A stretch of DNA of 64,000 bases from Galdieria partita (GCA_025991245.1 BQMJ01000044.1:1-64000); one strand, 5' to 3'. Positions 25,430 through 37,297 are shown, counted from the stretch's first letter. Numbers and translations are program-made. Notes: generated from the sequence alone by a model not told the origin.

Positions 25430-26740
25430 TGAGTGGAATATATACTTGTTGCGAAGAAACTTACAATGTCAATGGCTGGAGACCATTTTTTGAAAAATAT
25501 TTATCAGAAGATGAAATATTTGTTCCTATTCAACAAAATTCCAATGGACCTGATGTTCTTATCCGAGTAACAGATATGAAAGACAATTCTGTCCTCGCTA
25601 TTCAAGATGAAGCTTCCTCAGAGCAAACATCTATGGAGACTGAAACCACTGTGGAGAGAGTATATTTGATAGGTATCGCATTGAAGTGTTTTCAGATTTC
25701 AAGTTCTGGTGTTGGAAGTTCATTGAGGCAGAAGTTGTCAAATTTTTACATCTAGTGGCGTCACAGCTTGAATTGGAACAGAATAATTTAAGAGTCATTC
25801 AGTTGATTGTAAACAAAAATACTGAACAGGTTTCCAGACAATTTATTGATAACCACAATTGGATATTGGATGGTGGAGTTTAGTATAAAGACAATAATAA
25901 TAATAATGTTTGCAGTTCTATCAACTCTGAGATACAACCACAGAATATACGAGAAGAATGGCTTTGGATACCTCCTCATTGTCAAGTAGTAGTTTGTTCA
26001 ACTACATCTTTGCGAACTTTTTTAGGCCATAGTTCTAGTAATGATCTTGAGAGATTGTTTGAAGAGAATCTTGGATGGTTGGATTCACTGAAACCACTTT
26101 CTGATTTGTTGAACAATTCGTTTGTACATTTATCAAGGCATATTCCATTTGAAGAATCTGAAAGGAATAGTGAAGTGATGGAAAGGAGAAGTATTCGTTC
26201 AAGTATCGATATGAATGTGATGCAATTGGAAGAAACGAGAGGAGAAGCAACTATTTCTGCTTCGAGTTCTGTGCAACAAGTTTTTTGGAACTCAGGAAGA
26301 AAGCAAAAACCAGAGATGAATTTGATCCTCTAATGAAGAAATTCACTCATTCCTGTTGGATGTCACTGGAAAGACAACTTCCTCGATTTGACTATAGTGG
26401 ATATTGTGGGCTCTCAGTGGCCTATGTGCCTTTTTCAAGTATCTGTATCTTCATTTTATAGCCATAATCGTGACTCTGCTGCTATCGAAAACTCCTTTTG
26501 CCCCCTTCTTTCAAGAAACAAGCATAGAATACTTCACATTCGACAAACTTATCAACTAGTAGGTCAAAGAGCAAACAAGGATCAATGACAAGTTTCCAAG
26601 ATGGCCAAAAACGTAATAGGAAGAGGAGAAGAGTGAAAGTAACAGATTAGCAGTCGTTACCAAACTTACTCTGTTTTTCTTGAATGAAGAGTTTAACACC
26701 TCGTTGAGATTAGAGGGAAGGTACAAGAAAAATCTTTGAT
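25430..26740 (+). pseudogene. Composite fossil with pieces of both ATPase families
   Basis: The first part (about 25430-26250) resembles the C-terminal third of family 2: a PDVLIRV segment, an IGIALK segment and a helix like the ERAF end. The second part (about 26290-26740) resembles the C-terminal part of family 1: DEFDP-MKKFTHSCW, PRFDY and a Q-S-S segment followed by NHNRDS-like sequence and the basic run. Neither P-loop region is present. It is broken in several places and looks older than the 18.8-20.9 kb copy. The junction suggests recombination or insertion between family members. Confidence 0.7.
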
Positions 26741-27247
26741 ATACAGTTCTCTAAATTACATGTTCATTTTGAACAAAATTTGCTCTGCTATTCGACAATT
26801 TCAAATGGTTGTTTTGTTCTCTTTTATTACAGTTTATTATAGTCCTTATGGTTTACTTTATCAATAATATCTTTGTTAAGAAACACGCTTTTTTTAGGAA
26901 CATTGACATGAAGCAAACAACTACATACTGTTGGCTTTCATTGACATTAAACTTCTTGCCCTTTACAAAGAAAAATACTCTTTTCATTACATCTTTCAAT
27001 TGTTTGGGCAATAAGAGCAGTAAAAGCTCTTATCAACCAGTAGCTATTACATTGACAGTTCCAAAAGAAGAATGGCAGAAAGTGAATGGAATGGAAAAGG
27101 TTTCTGACTCCAAACCATTTTCTCCATATTTGGAAAATTGAGTCATATCAGAGATGGAATAACAAATTGAGTCCTCAAATCTCACGCTACATATACAATA
27201 TCTTTATCGAAAAGAATTTTCAATGGTTTTTTAATAATTACAATATC
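26741..27247. other. Intergenic, no gene seen
   Basis: AT-rich. A 110-codon frame at 26809-27141 begins with a hydrophobic run but is otherwise featureless and overlaps the start of the next frame, so it is not called. Confidence 0.35.
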
Positions 27248-28060
27248 ATGAAAATATATCTATGTTATTTGTTCACACTTCTTCTTTTGACAGCTATTCT
27301 TACTCATTCTGCAATACCTGATAGTGAAGCATTCATGATGAAGCTTAAGGTTCTTCCATATCTCAAGTATAGCCAAATGACTTTAATGTTCAAGGAATAT
27401 TACCTGCTTCCAATGGGAAAAATTGACAGCAGTGGGCTCCTATATGCAGCTTCGAAAACAACAATGATACTGCTTTTTGCTCAAGTGGCTCAAATAGTTG
27501 CGACTCGACAACAAGTTGTATCAACTTCCAAGAATCTTAAACAACTTCTTCTGTTTCGTCTTTTGAAAATGGAGAGTTTAGTCACTGCAACTCAAGATAC
27601 TACTCCCAATACTCATACACTAAGTGATTCTGCATTAGGAAGAAATGCATATCCACAGGATTCTTCCAGTAGCAACTCAATCCCGCAAGGAATGACAGGT
27701 AAGAGTCAAGCCAATACTAGGTCCAAAAGGTACTGCAGCTGCAGTTGACAGCATCTGCAAATATTATCAGAGTACATTCAACAGCTGCACCTTTTAAAGA
27801 ATAACTTGTGCAAAACTATTTCCCCAAACAACTGTGGACTCCACTGTTGAGGCCTCCTAAGAAAAAGAAGTTTCTCCTAATTCATCAGCAAATGGCTCAG
27901 CTTCGAATTCTTCCGAGCAAACAAACAATCTTTTCTCAAGATCAACCTGTAGTAAAGTTTCGAGTAGTGTCTTGAACAAAGCAAAGAGTATGTTGACCAA
28001 GGTCAAGAAACATTCAAGACTCTTGTATCTATGGTGGATACGTTCTAACAACTCTGTAAG
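27248..28060 (+). CDS. Possible secreted protein, exon structure unresolved
   Basis: The ATG at 27248 opens a classic signal peptide (MKIYLCYLFTLLLLTAILTH, then an Ala-Ile-Pro boundary), like the starts of the secreted genes further right. Beyond it one frame stays open to 27748. In other frames nearby there are Ser/Thr/Cys-rich stretches (SSGSNSCDSTTSC near 27480 and SSANGSASNSSEQ near 27880) that look like cell-surface protein, and the open frame itself looks less natural. Either several small introns switch frames, or the gene is decayed. I could not find a consistent set of splice sites, so the limits are approximate. Confidence 0.3.
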
Positions 28061-28358
28061 ATTTCTTTCGTTGAATTATTCAAAAAACTCAAACTTCCAA
28101 CAGATCTGCATCTTTTTCTACCGTTGAAACCTTCCACTAGATCCGGTTCGTCTCTCATTCTTCAATATCACCAACGGGACTGTATTTTTGCAGCTATATA
28201 GCAATTCCGCATAGTCCAAATGCTTGTATGTTTCCTGCTTCTCCAAAGCCTGACCAGTACATGGATAATTCAGTTGTGTTATTTCAAAGACAAACAAGCT
28301 TTACAGGATAACATCGTCCTATTGAGCTCTAAAGATTTTGGATTTCGATGATTTCATT

Positions 28359-29965
28359 ATGAGTGTTTTGTTGCAGACTTCCAAAGGAGATATTGTTATT
28401 GATCTATTCACAGAACTTGCACCTTTAGCTTGTAAAAATTTTCTCAAGCTCTGCAAGATCAAATATTATCACCTCTGCACTTTTCACTATGTTGATAAGG
28501 TGGACTTTTTACTGAAAATGTTTATGGCGATGTTTTTACAAGTCTTTTTTTGGTTTAGGGTTTTGTTATACAAACAGGTGATCCCACGAATACAGGTAAA
28601 GGAGGTGAAAGCATCTACGGAATTTGTTTTGGAGAACAGGCTCGATATTTTGAAGACGAGTTTACACCTAAACTGCGGTACGTGGTATATTTAGGACTTG
28701 TAAGTTCGTTACACAATATTTTTGTGCTAGCCATAATCGCAAAGGGCGAGTTTCCATGGCTAATGCAGGTCAGCCGAATACCAATGGTAGTCAGTTTTTC
28801 ATTGCTCTAAGTGATCAACTGGACTATTTGGATGATAAATATACAATTTTTGGTCAAGTAGAAGAGGTATTTATTCCTAGACTTTTGTTAGAAGTTAGCT
28901 ATAGAATATTTATTTCCTAGGGTTGGGAAACTGTTGAGGCAATTGAATCAGTCCTCGTTGATGAAAGAAAGAAGCCTTTTCAAGTTATTCGCATTTATCA
29001 TACTATTATATTGGATGACCCATTTCCAGATCCACCAGGATTGCCTCCTATACCTCCTTCTCCTGAACGAAATGACAGACAAAGGGAGGAGTCCTCTGAA
29101 GTACGACTAGGCAAGTTGTGAAATACGAAGAGTTGTTAATATTCTCAAGTATACCATCAGACGATGATGAAGTCTGGCAAGAAGAGGAAGGAATGGATAG
29201 TGAAGAGAGGGAAAAGATGAGACGTAGAAAGGAGGCTCGTTCTCGAGCGGAGGTTTTAGAGATCATTGGAGATATTCCTGATGCAGAAGTGAAGCCACCC
29301 GAAACTGTAAGAGAAAGCTGAATAGGATAGACAATTCTAAGAACTTTGACAAACATTTTAGACATTGTTTGTTTGCAAGTTGAATCCTGTCACTCGTTCA
29401 GAAGATTTGGAGCTTATTTTTTCTCGTTTTGGTGAATGCAAGGTTTGTGAATAACTACTAGACTATATACACAGAAGTATTCATGAGATTGATTGTTAGG
29501 CTGAAATAATTAAGGACAAAGTTACTGGAGAATCCCTTTGTTATGGGTTTATAGAATTTCCTGACCGTAAAGCTTGTGAACAGGCATTTTTTAAAATGAA
29601 CAATTGTTTGATTGATGATCGCAGAATAAGAGTAAGGAATATGAGAGGTGTTTGAATACTTTATTGCTCATCGTTGTTGATTATTTTGTAGGTTGATTTT
29701 TCACAAAGCGTTGCCAAGTTGTGGAATCGCGTTCGTCAAGGCTATTGTGATCGTCTCGAGGAGGACGAAGAGTCTCTTCATAGTATGTTGTAATTGGCTC
29801 AGTGAATAACCAAACTGATATGGATGGATGTACTTATCCCTAATAGGTCATCGAAAGCGATCCAATCATAGTGAATATTTATTTGATGACGATTTGGAAG
29901 AGAAGGCGTTGTTCCAGTACCGTCGTGGAAGTTCTCATTCGAAAACTCGAAAACGTCACAAATGA
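28359..29965 (+). CDS. PPIL4: Cyclophilin-RRM protein, PPIL4 type
   Basis: A spliceosome-associated peptidyl-prolyl isomerase with an RNA-binding domain, similar end to end to animal PPIL4 and plant CYP59. Exons: 28359-28499, 28559-28677, 28731-28866, 28921-about 29100, about 29150-29306, 29362-29442, 29500-29631, 29692-29782 and 29847-29965. The order is a cyclophilin domain ([59 protein letters not shown]), then [10 protein letters not shown], an acidic linker, [13 protein letters not shown], then the RRM ([32 protein letters not shown]) and a basic tail. The start is the MSVLL methionine, matching MAVLL in homologs, rather than the ATG 21 nt upstream. The border near 29091-29150 does not keep frame with ordinary splice sites and needs transcript data. 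Confidence 0.92.
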
Positions 29966-30081
29966 CCACGAAAGAATGGAAACATATTAGAATAATGACT
30001 GGCTAAACGGAATTTGGGAGAAGAGAATACTTAACACGTTAATAAAATGGGCACAATAATCTTTATATTTTTATTGAAAAC

Positions 30082-31366
30082 TTAAAATTCCAACTTTTTT
30101 GGAACTTCCCAAGTAAAAGTTGGTTCCAGTTTGGGATCTCTGCCAAAATGGCCATAAGCTGCAGTCTGCTTATAAATAGGCCTCAACAAGTTCAAATCTT
30201 TGATAATACGACCAGGACGCAGATCTTACGATATAACAAGTTATGATTATCAATGCATATAAAAAAGTCAAAACTTACCAAAATTTTTCTTAACTATTTC
30301 CAAGATTTCCTGGTCTGGCTTAGTTCCAGTTCCATATGTATCCACAAAGACGGAAAGTGGTGAAGCAATTCCAATAGAATAAGAAAGTTGAACCAAGCAA
30401 CGTCGTGCCAGTCCTGCAGCAACAATAGACTTGGCAACCCATCTAGCAGCATAGGCAGCTGACCGGTCAACCTTGGTAGGGTCCTTTCCAGAAAAAGCAC
30501 CACCTCCATGAGCACCCCAACCACCATAAGTATCAATAATAATTTTGCGACCTGTTAGACCTGCATCACCTTCTGGTCCGCCAATAACAAAACGCCCACT
30601 TGGATTCAAATGATAAACTGTTTTGTCGTCTAGATATTTACTGGGAATAACTTCCTTGATAACTTTTTCCAGTAAGTCTCCCCGTATCTTCTCATTCGAG
30701 ACGTTGTCGTCGTGCTGAGTAGATATGACGACAGTATGAACTCTCAAAGGCACCAAATGACCGTTCTCCTTTCGATATTCCATAGTAACTTGGGTCTTAC
30801 CGTCTGGACGAACCCAAGGACAAATACCCTTCTTACGTACTTCAGTGAGGCGTTTCCCAAGACGAGTTGCAAAACTGTGTGTCAAAGGCATATAGTCTGG
30901 TGACTCATCCGTAGCATAACCAAACATAATTCCTTGGTCGCCAGCTGCAACATCATCGGCTGCACGATTTTCATGCACTCCTTGTGCAATATCTGGAGAC
31001 TGCTGATGTAATTCAACCAACACTCGACAAGTCTTGTAGTCTAAACCCTTCTTCTCGTCATCGAAACCAATCTCCTTTATGGTGTCTCTTACAACTTTTT
31101 CATAGTCTATAGTGGCACCCTTCACCGTAATCTCACCAAAAACCATAACCATTCCAGTCTTTGTAGCCGTCTCACAAGCTACTTTTGCGAGAGGGTCCCT
31201 TTCAAGGCAAGCATCCAGGACAGCGTCAGAAACCTTTGAAGGTAATGAAAAAGATATGTCAACTAAATAAATAGAAACTTACTTGGTCACATATCTTGTC
31301 CGGATGTCCTTCATTCACTGACTCTGAGGTAAATAAAAAGGTAGAAGAATCACCAACTGAACCCAT
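30082..31366 (-). CDS. SAMS: S-adenosylmethionine synthetase
   Basis: Makes S-adenosylmethionine from methionine and ATP in the cytosol. Exons on the minus strand are 31366-31283, 31233-30279 and 30224-30082, giving 393 residues, the usual eukaryotic length. Both family signatures are present: [12 protein letters not shown] (methionine and ATP site) and [19 protein letters not shown] (phosphate-binding loop). The start [17 protein letters not shown] and the end [13 protein letters not shown] are also canonical. The introns are 49 and 54 nt. It is convergent with the PPIL4 gene, 116 bp away. It supplies the methyl donor for the ChlM and SET-domain enzymes encoded later in the window, but so it does for all methyltransferases. 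Confidence 0.96.
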
Positions 31367-31623
31367 TGAAAACTAACAAAATAGTTGAAAAAGAAATTAC
31401 GTGGGGATCATATAAAACATGGAAATTCGATGGAGTGGCGGCCAATCAGCTTTCATAGAGTGTTGAGGTTTGCAACGAAGAGCAGAGTGGAATCTTCCAC
31501 TGTGCGTCCTTAAAATTTTCCATTGAGAGAATAAAAATCAAAAAGGACTTCTTTTATACGTTTTGCATAGGAGAAAATAACTCCACAGAGACAAAAGTCT
31601 TGTCTCAAAAAAAGTTATTCAAA

Positions 31624-33331
31624 CTAGTAATCTCCTTGAAGCCCAAAAGCCCGTTTCCAGCGCAAGCAAAACAAATCTGATACCGTTTCCTTGGTAGACT
31701 CCCAATTTTCTTTTACCAACTCTTTGGTAGGTTTAGAAAACACTAGATCTATTTCTTCAAGTGTCTTGTTTTTGGTCTCTGGCATACAAAGCACTTGATA
31801 TATCCAACCAAATACGGCAATCCCACCATAGAAACCAACGGCCAAACCAGTTTTTGTCATAGCATTTTGCATACGTGAAAAGTTATATGTAACTATGAAC
31901 GCACAAAGAAACAGGGTAGCATCGGAACTTGTCATTCCATAACTACGTAAATAAGTTGGATAAACTTCAGATGGAAGAACCCAGGTCAAACAAGCATAAG
32001 AACCAAAGAACCACATATAAATTATTAATCCGGTAATATATACCCCCTCTGCCGCATGAACGTTCGATAAAGGTATAAAGTAACCAAACCCTATAATGAG
32101 CAACCCCACAAAGAACCCTGGAAGAAGAGTAATAGCAGCAACTCGTCTACCGAAACGATCCATCCATAATATAGCAGGAATAGTACCCAACAACAAAGAG
32201 CCTCCACCAACCAAACTCATAAATACGGACTTTTTAGAAGAAAAACCAACTTCACTCATCAACACACTCATGTAATACATAATAGCATTAACACCTGTAA
32301 ACTGACCCAAGAAAACCATAATATTGGCATAGACAATAGCCCTACGGCATCTTGGTACCCTAATAAAGTCCAAATAAGGATATCGAAGACGTTTCTTCTC
32401 CTCTTGTTCCTGTTCAACCAAATGTCTCATCACAATAAACTCACGCTTGGCATCTATATCTGACACACCACGAATACGCTTCCAGACTCCATAAGATTCA
32501 ACTTCACGGCCTTTATGCATCAGATAACGGGGACTTTCAGGCATGAAAATCATTCCTACGAAAAGAATAGTGGAAAAGAGAAGAGAAGATCCCAACATCC
32601 AACGCCAAGTTCCTGATACATTGACAAATATTGCTGCAACAACATAGCCAAACACTTCTCCTAGAGCAATGTTGAATTGGTATAGCGAAACAAGGTTGCC
32701 TCTGAATTTCTTCGCCACACATTCTGCCACATAAACAGGCACAGTTCCTCCTTCCAAGCCCAAGCCCATACCTAAAATAAAACGTCCAGCGTACATCATG
32801 CCAACTGAATGAGCTCCAGCTTCTAAACCAGCACCCAATGTGTAGAGTAGACAAGCTACAATGATAGACAACTTTCTACCCAAAACTTCATTAGTAGGTG
32901 ATAAACTATATGCTAATTGTCAAAAAATCAAACAATCTACTTGCAAGTTACGCTTACTTACATTAATGCTCCCAAAACTGCACCCAAAGGCATTAAAGAG
33001 TCAACCAAAGAAACTTGCCCACTATCTAGGCTTAGGTCCGCTGGCATATACAAATTCGCTCCACTGATTAAGCTCTGATCCAAACCAGAAAGTAAACCAC
33101 CCATAGAAGCAAAGGCAACTAGAACCCAAGTAAATATCTTTGGGTTGCCTAAAGTAATAGAATTGAAAAAGATACTTTCGTCTCTCTCAACTGCAACTCT
33201 AGTTTCCCAATTTCATCATTCAGGAGTTCCTCTGAAAGGTCATGCCCATCTAGGCTGCCTCGGAATAGAGGTTCCTTCTTTTCTTCGTCTACTTCTGAAC
33301 CAATCGCTGCTGTGCTCTCAACTACTTCCAT
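31624..33331 (-). CDS. Major facilitator sugar transporter
   Basis: A 12-helix sugar/H+ symporter of the MFS superfamily, 537 residues. Exons are 33331-33176, 33137-32962 and 32905-31624. Diagnostic motifs are GLDQSLISGA in helix 1, NEVLGRK after helix 2, PESPRYL before the central loop, QFTGVNAIMYY in helix 7, DRFGRR after helix 8 and PETKNKTLEEID after helix 12. The N-terminal 50 residues are hydrophilic and acidic. The first intron, placed to keep frame, is only 38 nt. Galdieria is known for many sugar and polyol transporters used in heterotrophic growth; this gene fits that theme, but the substrate cannot be read from sequence. Confidence 0.93.
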
Positions 33332-33900
33332 CCAAATCTTGCTGAAGCACAGAGAAGGAAATGGGTGCGCTTTTAAAGTTGATTATCTTATCATTCCGCC
33401 TTAAAGAAATCCATTGACCGGTAAAATTGGAGAAATACGACCACCAATCAGATCAATTCACCCTTTCATGTCCGACAGACAAAATTGCTGAGAACAAAGA
33501 GTCTGGAAGCTCAACCACGCGAACGGCTTTCACTCAAATCCTGCTCCGCCGCCGCAGTTCATTCTACCGGCAGTAAATAAGCTCTGGTTTCACCCTGATA
33601 GCAACGCAACAAGAAAGACTGAATGCAGCCGCAGTGTCGTCGCGCATGAATAGTTTTTTGCAAAATTCGAGTTTCTTCTTCTGAATTTTGTAAACATGCT
33701 CCTAAGAACAGTGATAAACTCTTTGTACTTGAACTGCAGACCAAACTTTTCTTGATTCTATCTAGTTGAATGAATATAGTTTGGCACCAATTAATATATG
33801 CACACTCGCTTCAAGATTGAAATAGAGTTCCACCTCGTCTTTGGTCTCGCTACTCCTGTTTGTCAATGGCTGAGTCTAAGGCCTATTTCGTTGAAGATAT

Positions 33901-33939
<39 letters not shown>

Positions 33940-34203
33940 GTGTGTGTGTGTGTGTGTAAGCGAAGATTATTCACTTTCTCCCGAAGAAAGCATCTTAACT
34001 TATTAGACTCTATTGATACAAGAGAAGCTATTATTGTAGAAACTGAAAAACTACAATTCAATAATAAAACTCAAAAAAACCAACTCTATTTCATCGTAAT
34101 TTGCAAGTTATTGACAACACAGCCCTTTAGAAAATGGACTGGAGACTCATCGGGGCGTGAGCTGTCAAAAAGAAAAATGCTAAGATTGTGCGCCAAATTA
34201 TTC
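33332..34203. other. Intergenic with (TC)n(TG)n microsatellite
   Basis: Separates the divergent transporter and cysteine-rich genes and holds both promoters. A (TC)16-17 tract at about 33905-33937 passes straight into a (TG)9-10 tract ending near 33957. No gene is seen; the 61-codon (33559-33744) and 90-codon (33940-34212) frames are featureless. Confidence 0.6.
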
Positions 34204-34213
34204 TATATATAAG
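34204..34213 (+). promoter_or_regulatory. TATA-like box of the cysteine-rich secreted gene
   Basis: TATATATAAG lies 58 to 67 bp upstream of the ATG at 34271, a suitable distance for a short 5' leader. The later secreted genes at 46288 and 48298 have similar boxes at similar distances. Confidence 0.5.
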
Positions 34214-34270
34214 TAGAATGCCCCAGAAAGCGATTTCAGTTTTTCTCATCATTTTCAAGGGAACATAAAC

Positions 34271-36014
34271 ATGACCAAAACTTCAGGTGTATTAGGAGCC
34301 ATCACTATCTTGTTAATCGCTCACTTACTTCTTGCAGCAGAAATTCAAAATGACAACTTAGTTGTTTCTTCTTTGAATATCGTTGAAACAAAACGCACTC
34401 TGCTGCCAAATGAAACCAATCCAAAATGCCCCTCCAACTACTTTCTGGATACCGAGAGTCTTCAATGTACAAGCGAATGCTCTCAGGACATGTTTATTTC
34501 CAAAAAAACATGCGTTAAATCTTGTAAGAAAAGAGTCTTTCATCTTCCTTCATAATTCTAAAAACATATTCTTTCCTTGTATAGGTCCACCAGATTCATA
34601 TATTACTGAGGATCGCAATTGTGTCACCAGCTGCCCATCATCACAGCCATATATTGACATAGTCCAAGATTATAAAATTTGTCGTTCCAATTGTCCATCA
34701 TGGAAGCCATTCAAAGATGGCAGACTCTGTGTGGCACAATGCAATCCGTATCAATGTGAGCAACAAGTCTTGACATAATATAAAAAAAAATAGGAAATCC
34801 AAACGGAATGTTTAGGGCTCGATTTGGACAACAATGAATGTCATTACGGATGTCCTAAAGATAAACCTTTGCGCGATGGCCGAATTTGTAGACATCAATG
34901 TCCAAGTTACCGTGTACAAGATGGAGAAAATTGTTTGGATACCTGTCCATCTAACAAATTTCTCCTCAACAGTACTTTCTGTACAAGTAGCGTAAGTTTC
35001 GTTTGCAAGATTCAAACATGGAAAAACTCATCCATCCTTTAAGTGTCCACAAGATATGGTGTACGATGGTCAAGTTTGTCGATATCATTGTCATGGGAAG
35101 TTTCGAGTAACACTAAATTACCAATCACCAGTATGTGTCGAAACCTGTCCTCCATCAAAACCACTGCTCGATGGCGAAACATGTGTCGACCAATGTCCAG
35201 CAGGTAAAAAACAACACAACAATACTTGTGTGGAGTTTTGTCCTGCAGTAAGTAACGACCATTTCCTCTATCAATGTACTTGTGTTGATATCTTTCTAAA
35301 TGAAAACCAGGAGGCACCCTACAACTTGAATAATCAAACTTGTGTATCAGAGTACGTGTATTTCCTCGCAATAACCACTTTATAACCTACTGAAAACTCT
35401 GCAGATGCCCTGAGAGATTGGCACTTGCCGGATTTGACTGTGTCGATCGTTGTCCCAATAATACGGTTCTTTATAACCGGGCATGCCGAACAAGATGCGA
35501 CTTTTCAGAAGCTCCACTTATCGACGGAGGAAAGTGTGCGTCAAAATGTTCATCTAAAAGACCATACATTGTTATTAGTGGTCAACCTTTTATACAAACT
35601 TGTGTCTCTCAGTGTCCTTCCTACTGGCCTTATGTATATCAATCCATATGTCGTTCTTCTTGTCCCGACTACACCTATCGATCAGGAAATCTCTGTCTAG
35701 ACGCGTGTCCTTCCAACTCCGTCATATATGGTAGAGAATGTCTTGATTCTTGTCCAAAGGGAACTTTTATAAGTGACCAATTGTATGATGGCAATGCAAA
35801 CTGTGTATTAGCATGTCCTTCTGGAAGAAACAACGGTACACACTGCATAGCTATCGATAAGCCAAAGCCTTCCACAACACCCACGCCTAGTATTGAACCA
35901 GCGACCAATCACAAAAACAGCTCTAGTTGCACTATTCAAGACGTTGCAGCGTTGATTAACAACGTTTGCTTGGAAAAGTGCTTTGCGGGTTGTGCCCAAA
36001 ATTGCTCGTTATAG
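34271..36014 (+). CDS. Secreted cysteine-rich repeat protein
   Basis: Six exons (34271-34523, 34585-34755, 34816-34991, 35044-35247, 35311-35351, 35405-36014) give 484 residues. A clear signal peptide (LGAITILLIAHLLLAAE) is followed by about a dozen imperfect repeats of the form C-V-x-x-C-P-S-x-x-P-x-x-D-G-x-x-C, for example CPSWKPFKDGRLC and CPPSKPLLDGETC. These resemble the growth-factor-receptor cysteine-rich repeat, also common in protist surface proteins. A Thr/Pro linker (about PKPSTTPTPSIEP) precedes a final Cys cluster. There is no C-terminal membrane helix or obvious GPI signal, so the product is probably secreted or wall-bound. Several N-glycosylation sites (NNT, NGT, NSS) are present. 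Function is unknown. Confidence 0.85.
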
Positions 36015-36136
36015 AGAAAAACTATAAGTTGACGTCTTTCTTGGGAATATTTCTTTTGTCGAATTAAAATATTTTCTAAAAATACACTAATCTTGATTTC
36101 TTGTCTTGATAACAAATTGCTAGTGTGCAAGTGATC

Positions 36137-37235
36137 ATGTACGAGTTGGAACGAACGGTATTCCAAGAATTATTTAGGAGAGTATTGGATAATCAGTATC
36201 AAGTAACACCTGAAGAAAGAAAAGCCTTGGTACAGTGTGATAACAGTATTGTTCGAAGAGGTATATTTTCAGCTTTGACGTGAGTTTTTTGTTTATCTTT
36301 TTTTGGGTTTTGGAGTTGACTTAGACCTGTATTGGTTAGGTCCTTTTCTTTGATTTATTATGGTCTAAAGCACTTTCAAAAGTATTTCAACGCTTCGAGT
36401 TCTGTTAGGCTCCGTCCAGCAATTCCAGCTACTCTATTAGGTTTGACCACTGGATTCTTCTATGGAAGAACTGCTGCACCAGGATGTCTACAGAACCTTA
36501 TGAATGTCCCCGATTCAGCAGTAGCAGAAGAGGTAAAAATTATTATGAAAGAACTTTATGAGCAATCTCCTTCCTCCTCGAGAGGTCACACCATAGCAAC
36601 TCGATATGGCTTTGTATTGGATAGCAGCACAACGCAATTGAATACACCTGATATTGGTTTCGGAGATAACGAGAATAGTGATTGGAAGGAAGTCGATACT
36701 TGGCAATCAGATGGTTCGATAGGTCAAAGTGTAGCACGAAAAAGAGTGGGCCCTAGGAACCCTGACAAGAGAAGAGTAGAACATGGCAGTCTCCATACTG
36801 ATAACTTGGACAATCATATCAACAAAAATGTTATCACCAAGTCTGCAACCTCATTACCAAATAGCGAAACAGATGATGGATTTGCATCATTGCCTGGAGA
36901 TTCAAGTAAGTAGGCACAATTATGAAATTATTGCATCTCATATGCTTCTAGACAGCAATTCGAATAGTGACGTATTAGATTCAGGGGATATCGGAAATGA
37001 TAGTCGACAAGAAAGTACAATCCATGAATCCAGTGTCAAAAGGGAGTCGCACAGGAGAAGAAGAAGAAATGAAGTGCGTAGGAGTAATGGACAAGTGAAG
37101 CCCGTGGAAAGTGATCCAACAGAACAAGGAACTATCCATGCAGATACAAAAGATTTACTTTCCAGTAATCAAGATACTGATGTTTTATGGGGCTCATCTT
37201 CTTCAGATGGAGGATCTTCGGCAACTCTTTTTTAA
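36137..37235 (+). CDS. OCIA-domain-like membrane protein with long hydrophilic tail
   Basis: Exons 36137-36279, 36325-36905 and 36952-37235 give 335 residues. The first 120 residues resemble the OCIA domain in layout: PEERKALVQC, a hydrophobic hairpin including IPATLLGLTTGFFYG, then a short APGC-LQNLM stretch where OCIA proteins carry a conserved Cys. The remainder is low-complexity, acidic and Ser/Asp-rich, with a basic patch HRRRRRNEVRR. OCIA proteins are mitochondrial or endosomal membrane proteins, but this assignment rests on pattern only and may be wrong. The stop lies 62 bp before the DapB start on the same strand. Confidence 0.65.
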
Positions 37236-37297
37236 ATGCACGCCAGTTCCTTCAATATATGAATTGAGGATTGGATTCCTCGGGTATTTGTCGAACC

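Noticed and set aside
14978-26740. Reading the ATPase genes as retroelement or DNA-transposon open frames
   Set aside because: No reverse transcriptase, integrase, transposase, terminal repeats or target-site duplications are visible around them.
35425-35700. Second-frame ORFs inside the cysteine-rich gene
   Set aside because: They are shadows of the real frame, which carries the repeated Cys pattern.
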